A stretch of DNA of 64,000 bases from Natronosporangium hydrolyticum. GTDB taxonomy: Bacteria; Actinomycetota; Actinomycetes; Mycobacteriales; Micromonosporaceae. Of the stretch, positions 60,646 to 64,000 are shown in pieces (the stretch's first letter is position 1; every line of letters starts with the position of its first letter). The position numbers and the translations under genes were made by a program. The stretch covers positions 496,001 through 560,000 of the forward strand of contig NZ_CP070499.1 in NCBI RefSeq assembly GCF_016925615.1, in the 5' to 3' direction. The notes below the pieces were generated by a model. It made no database searches, had not been told where the DNA came from, and was given only the letters and a program-made list of their open reading frames with translations.

Positions 60646-62484
60646 ATGACTGCGACCGTGATACCCGGGTTGGACGATGCCCCGACACCACACCAGGACC
60701 TGCTGACCTGGGTGGGCGAGGTGGCGGAGCTGACCACGCCCGACCAGGTGGTGTGGTGCGACGGGTCGGCGCAGGAGTGGCAGCGGCTCACCGACGACCT
60801 GGTCGCCGCCGGCACGCTGGTGCGGCTCAACGACGACCGCAGGCCCAACTCCTTCTGGGCGCGGACCGACCCCAGCGATGTCGCCCGGGTGGAAGAGCGC
60901 ACCTTCATCTGCTCCGCCGACGAGGCCGATGCCGGACCTACCAACAACTGGCGGGACCCCGGCGAGATGAAGGCCACCATGACCGAGCTGTTCCGGGGCG
61001 CCATGCGCGGTCGCACGATGTATGTGATCCCGTTCTGCATGGGCCCGCTCGACGCCGAGCAGCCCCGGTTCGGGGTGGAGATCACCGACTCCGCGTACGT
61101 GGTGATCTCGATGCACATCATGACCCGGATGGGCAACGCGGTGCTGGAGCGGATGGGGGGAGACGCCGAGTTCGTGCCGGCGCTGCACTCGGTGGGCGCC
61201 CCGCTGGCGACCGGCGAGAGCGATGTGCCGTGGCCGTGCAACGACACGAAGTACATCTCGCACTTCCCGGAGTCGCGGGAGATCTGGTCGTTCGGCTCCG
61301 GTTACGGCGGCAACTCGCTGCTCGGCAAGAAGTGCTACTCGCTCCGGATCGCCTCGGTGATCGGCCGGGACGAGGGCTGGATGGCCGAGCACATGCTGAT
61401 CCTCAAACTGACCTCCCCCGCGGGCAAATCGTACTATGTGGCCGGTGCCTTCCCGTCCGCCTGCGGCAAGACGAACCTGGCGATGCTGGAGCCGACCATC
61501 GACGGCTGGACGGTGGAGACGCTCGGCGACGACATCGCCTGGATGCGGTTCGGCGAGGATGGCCGGCTCTACGCGGTGAACCCGGAGTACGGCCTGTTCG
61601 GGGTCGCCCCGGGCACCGACTGGAAGACCAACCCGAACGCCATGCGTACGCTGGAGCGAGGCAACTCGCTCTTCACCAACGTCGCGCTCACCGACGACGG
61701 TGACGTCTGGTGGGAGGGCATGGGTGAGCCGCCCGCGCACCTGACCGATTGGCGGGGCCAGGACTGGACGCCGGACTCTGACGCGTTGTCCTCTCACCCG
61801 AATTCGCGCTTCTGCACGCCGATCAACCAATGCCCGATCCTGGCGCCGGAGTACGACGACCCGCAGGGGGTGCCGATCTCGGCGATCCTGTTCGGTGGCC
61901 GTCGCAAGACCACTGTGCCGCTGGTGACCGAGTCCCGGGACTGGGTGCACGGGGTCTACATGGGAGCTACGTTGTCGTCGGAGACCACCGCCGCGGCGGC
62001 CGGCGAGGTCGGGGTGGTCCGGCGGGACCCGATGGCGATGCTGCCGTTCATCGGTTACCACGGCGGTGACTACTTCCAGCACTGGATCGAGATGGGCAAG
62101 GGCGCTGGTGCCGGCGCGGGTGACCCGAGCAAGCTTCCGCGCATCTTCTATGTCAACTGGTTCCGCCGCGGCGACGACGGCCGGTTCCTGTGGCCCGGGT
62201 TCGGCGAGAACTCGCGGGTTCTAAAGTGGATCATCGAGCGGCTGGAGGGCGACGCCGAGGCGGTGGAGACGCCGATCGGCTTCGTGCCGACGGCGGATGC
62301 GCTCGATCTGTCCGGACTGGACACCCCGCGGTCGGACATCGAGGCGTCGCTGCGGGTCGACCCGGAGGAGTGGCGGGCCGAGCTGCCGCAGGTGACGGAG
62401 TGGTTCGAGAAGTTCGGCGAGAAACTGCCCGGGGTGCTGTGGGCAGAGCTGGACGCGCTGCGGGCGCGGCTGGGCGAGCAGTGA
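60646..62484 (+). CDS. pckG: Phosphoenolpyruvate carboxykinase (GTP)
   Basis: A 612-aa GTP-dependent PEPCK converting oxaloacetate and GTP to PEP, GDP and CO2 (gluconeogenesis, anaplerosis). Visible are the substrate loop [15 protein letters not shown], the P-loop [18 protein letters not shown] with the reactive cysteine, the metal-site [21 protein letters not shown]-like [15 protein letters not shown] and the [12 protein letters not shown] region. ATG 60646 is preceded by AGGAG; in-frame sequence further upstream is unlike the family. Possibly under Rex control. Confidence 0.95.
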   Translation: MTATVIPGLDDAPTPHQDLLTWVGEVAELTTPDQVVWCDGSAQEWQRLTDDLVAAGTLVRLNDDRRPNSFWARTDPSDVARVEERTFICSADEADAGPTNNWRDPGEMKATMTELFRGAMRGRTMYVIPFCMGPLDAEQPRFGVEITDSAYVVISMHIMTRMGNAVLERMGGDAEFVPALHSVGAPLATGESDVPWPCNDTKYISHFPESREIWSFGSGYGGNSLLGKKCYSLRIASVIGRDEGWMAEHMLILKLTSPAGKSYYVAGAFPSACGKTNLAMLEPTIDGWTVETLGDDIAWMRFGEDGRLYAVNPEYGLFGVAPGTDWKTNPNAMRTLERGNSLFTNVALTDDGDVWWEGMGEPPAHLTDWRGQDWTPDSDALSSHPNSRFCTPINQCPILAPEYDDPQGVPISAILFGGRRKTTVPLVTESRDWVHGVYMGATLSSETTAAAAGEVGVVRRDPMAMLPFIGYHGGDYFQHWIEMGKGAGAGAGDPSKLPRIFYVNWFRRGDDGRFLWPGFGENSRVLKWIIERLEGDAEAVETPIGFVPTADALDLSGLDTPRSDIEASLRVDPEEWRAELPQVTEWFEKFGEKLPGVLWAELDALRARLGEQ

Positions 62485-62541
62485 CCATTCGGCCGTCGGG
62501 CCTGGGGCCACCGTCGGACCCCGGGCCTGGCGGTCGGGGAT

Positions 62542-62547
62542 TAAGCT
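62542..62547 (+). promoter_or_regulatory. Putative -10 hexamer TAAGCT, leaderless start
   Basis: 7 nt before ATG 62555 of the prenyl synthase gene. Confidence 0.45.
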
Positions 62548-62554
62548 GGCGGCG

Positions 62555-63325
62555 ATGAAGCTGCGCAACCTCCTCTACTCCCTGTACGAACGCCGGTTGA
62601 CCACCGCGCTCGCCGGTAAGTCGTTGCCCGACCACGTCGGGGTGCTGGTCGACGGCAATCGGCGGTGGGCCCGCGAGATGGGCTTCGTCAACCCCAACGA
62701 CGGTCACCTGGTCGGCGCGGAGCGGGTCAAGCAGCTACTCCGGTGGTGCGACGATGTCGGGGTCGGGCACGTCACGGTGTGGCTGCTCTCTACCGACAAT
62801 CTGTCCCGACCCGCCGCGGAGCTGGCCCCGCTGCTGCAGATCATCGAGGATCTGGTCACCGAGCTGGCGGCGGAGGGCCAGCCCTGGCGGCTGCGGATGG
62901 TCGGCGCACTGGATCTCTTGCCGGCGGGCCATGCCGCGGCGCTGAAGGCCGCCGAGGAGCGCACCGCCGACCGGGTCGGAGGTGCGCAGGTCAACCTCGC
63001 GATCTGTTACGGCGGCCGGCGGGAGATCGCCGACGCGGTGCGCGGGCTGCTGCTGGAGTATGCGCGGGCCGGCAAGTCGTTGGAGGAGGTCGCCGAGGTG
63101 CTCGACGTCGACCAGATCGCCGAGCACCTCTATACCAAGGGCCTGCCCGACCCCGACCTGGTCATCCGGACCAGCGGGGAGCAGCGGCTCGGTGGGTTCC
63201 TGTTGTGGCAGTCGGCCTACTCCGAGTTCTACTTCTGTGACGTCAACTGGCCCGGGTTCCGGCGGGTGGACTTTCTCCGGGCGCTGCGCAGCTACGCTCA
63301 CCGGCAGCGCCGATTCGGCTCCTGA
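62555..63325 (+). CDS. uppS: Isoprenyl transferase (cis-prenyl diphosphate synthase)
   Basis: A 256-aa cis-prenyltransferase making Z,E-farnesyl or longer polyprenyl diphosphate, the lipid carrier precursor for peptidoglycan and teichoic acids. HVGVLVDGNRRWARE (catalytic Asp, P-loop), NLAICYGGRREIADAVRG, PDPDLVIRTSGEQRLGGFLL and YFCDVNWPGF are the five conserved regions. The N-terminal LRNLLYSLYERRL is typical of the short Z-farnesyl synthases of actinobacteria. Confidence 0.92.
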   Translation: MKLRNLLYSLYERRLTTALAGKSLPDHVGVLVDGNRRWAREMGFVNPNDGHLVGAERVKQLLRWCDDVGVGHVTVWLLSTDNLSRPAAELAPLLQIIEDLVTELAAEGQPWRLRMVGALDLLPAGHAAALKAAEERTADRVGGAQVNLAICYGGRREIADAVRGLLLEYARAGKSLEEVAEVLDVDQIAEHLYTKGLPDPDLVIRTSGEQRLGGFLLWQSAYSEFYFCDVNWPGFRRVDFLRALRSYAHRQRRFGS

Positions 63326-63426
63326 ACCGCCGGTTCAGTCCCTGAGCTGCGGTGTTGCGCCGCAACCCGGCGGTGCTGCCGGCGCCGCCGGTGCGCCGGC
63401 ACTAGCCGGGATCGGTGATCGGGCAG

Positions 63427-63432
63427 TAGCGT
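63427..63432 (+). promoter_or_regulatory. Putative -10 hexamer TAGCGT, leaderless start
   Basis: 6 nt before ATG 63439. Confidence 0.45.
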
Positions 63433-63438
63433 CGCGCC

Positions 63439-64000
63439 ATGAGCGAGGCGAATCCGCGAGCGGAGATCCGGACATATGTGGTCGATACCTCGGTTCTGAT
63501 CTCCGACCCATCCGCGTTGTACCGTTTTGCCGAGCATGAGGTGGTGCTGCCCCTCGTGGTCATCTCTGAGTTGGAGGCCAAGCGACACCATCCGGAGCTG
63601 GGCTGGTTCGCCCGGCAAGCGCTGCGCCTGCTGGACGAGTTGCGGCTCCGGCACGGTCGGCTGGATCACCCGGTCCCCGTCGGCGAGTTGGGCGGCACGC
63701 TCCGGGTAGAGCTGAACCACGCCGACCCGTCGGTCCTGCCGCCCGGGTTCCGGGCCGAGACTAACGATGCCCGGATTCTGGCGGTGGCCTTCGGCGCCGC
63801 CAGCGAGGGGCGTGACGTGATACTGGTCACCAAGGATATGCCGCTGCGAGTGAAGGCCGCCGCGGTCGGTCTGCACGCCGACGAGTACCGCCATGACCAG
63901 GCGGTCGATGCCACCTGGACCGGGATGGCCGAGCTCGACCTGGCCCCGGAGCAGGTCGATGAGCTGTACTCCGCCGGGTCGATCGCTACCGACGTCGGTG
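63439..64000 (+). CDS. PIN domain-PhoH family protein (5' part)
   Basis: The first 187 residues of a PIN-PhoH (PhoH2-like) protein, running off the window. The PIN domain is visible: [19 protein letters not shown] with first Asp, [20 protein letters not shown] with the Glu, [15 protein letters not shown] and [14 protein letters not shown] with further acidic residues. The PhoH ATPase domain lies beyond base 64000. PhoH2-type proteins are RNA helicase/RNases in mycobacteria. Confidence 0.85.
   Translation, partial: MSEANPRAEIRTYVVDTSVLISDPSALYRFAEHEVVLPLVVISELEAKRHHPELGWFARQALRLLDELRLRHGRLDHPVPVGELGGTLRVELNHADPSVLPPGFRAETNDARILAVAFGAASEGRDVILVTKDMPLRVKAAAVGLHADEYRHDQAVDATWTGMAELDLAPEQVDELYSAGSIATDVG

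Overview
The window is very GC-rich, with GTG starts, dense ATGA/GTGA gene overlaps and an actinobacterial gene set: acyl-CoA carboxylase alpha, beta and epsilon subunits with biotin ligase, GTP-dependent PEP carboxykinase, a short Z-prenyl synthase and LigD. From gene content and order I infer a member of the Micromonosporaceae or a close relative; no rRNA or tRNA is present to settle this.

Layout. 1-2.6 kb: end of a LigD-type polymerase gene, a PhzF-family gene, a strong hairpin and a decayed phosphoesterase gene. 2.8-8.4 kb: a teichoic-acid/capsule block (Stealth phosphotransferase, TagF-like polymerase, SDR plus IspD/TarI-like cytidylyltransferase, TagD). 8.5-14.3 kb: three tandem sugar-transfer-associated ATP-grasp proteins and an unrecognised 372-aa protein. 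14.4-20.9 kb: two paired modules, each a large protein (enolase-like, cyanophycin-synthetase-like ATP-grasp, acylphosphatase-like) followed by a small ATP-grasp-like partner. 21-24 kb: a phage-like cassette (Zn-ribbon protein, HTH protein, small ORF, endolysin-like protein, holin-like protein). 24-34.6 kb, leftward: a TagGH-type ABC exporter, an Asp/Glu racemase, two more ligase modules (one a 1458-aa enolase-CapA-ATP-grasp fusion) and a Cys-containing protein. 34.7-46.4 kb: second TagF-like enzyme, LicC-like nucleotidyltransferase, two TPR-LicD proteins, regulators and gene remnants, a GT2 glycosyltransferase and an ABC ATPase. 46.6-47.6 kb: a non-coding element with inverted-repeat ends and two tandem arrays. 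47.7-64 kb: housekeeping genes (acyl-CoA carboxylase locus, DrrAB-type ABC transporter, Maf, NmrA, M50 protease, Uma2, BirA, PH-domain protein, MaoC, two GtrA, PEPCK, prenyl synthase, PIN-PhoH).

How the genes fit together. The 2.8-46 kb region reads as one surface-polymer island. CDP-glycerol and probably CDP-ribitol are made (TagD, TarI/SDR), polymerised (two TagF-like enzymes, Stealth), decorated (LicC/LicD) and exported (TagGH). Interleaved is an apparently undescribed set of four ligase modules that combine dipeptide-epimerase-like, ATP-grasp, acylphosphatase and CapA domains, next to an Asp/Glu racemase. My inference is an amino-acid or peptide (poly-glutamate-like) modification of a teichoic-acid-like polymer. 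This is a hypothesis from domain content and position only.

A second pattern is that at least a dozen genes have a TANNNT hexamer 6-8 nt before the start codon, suggesting leaderless transcription; this was used to choose several starts.
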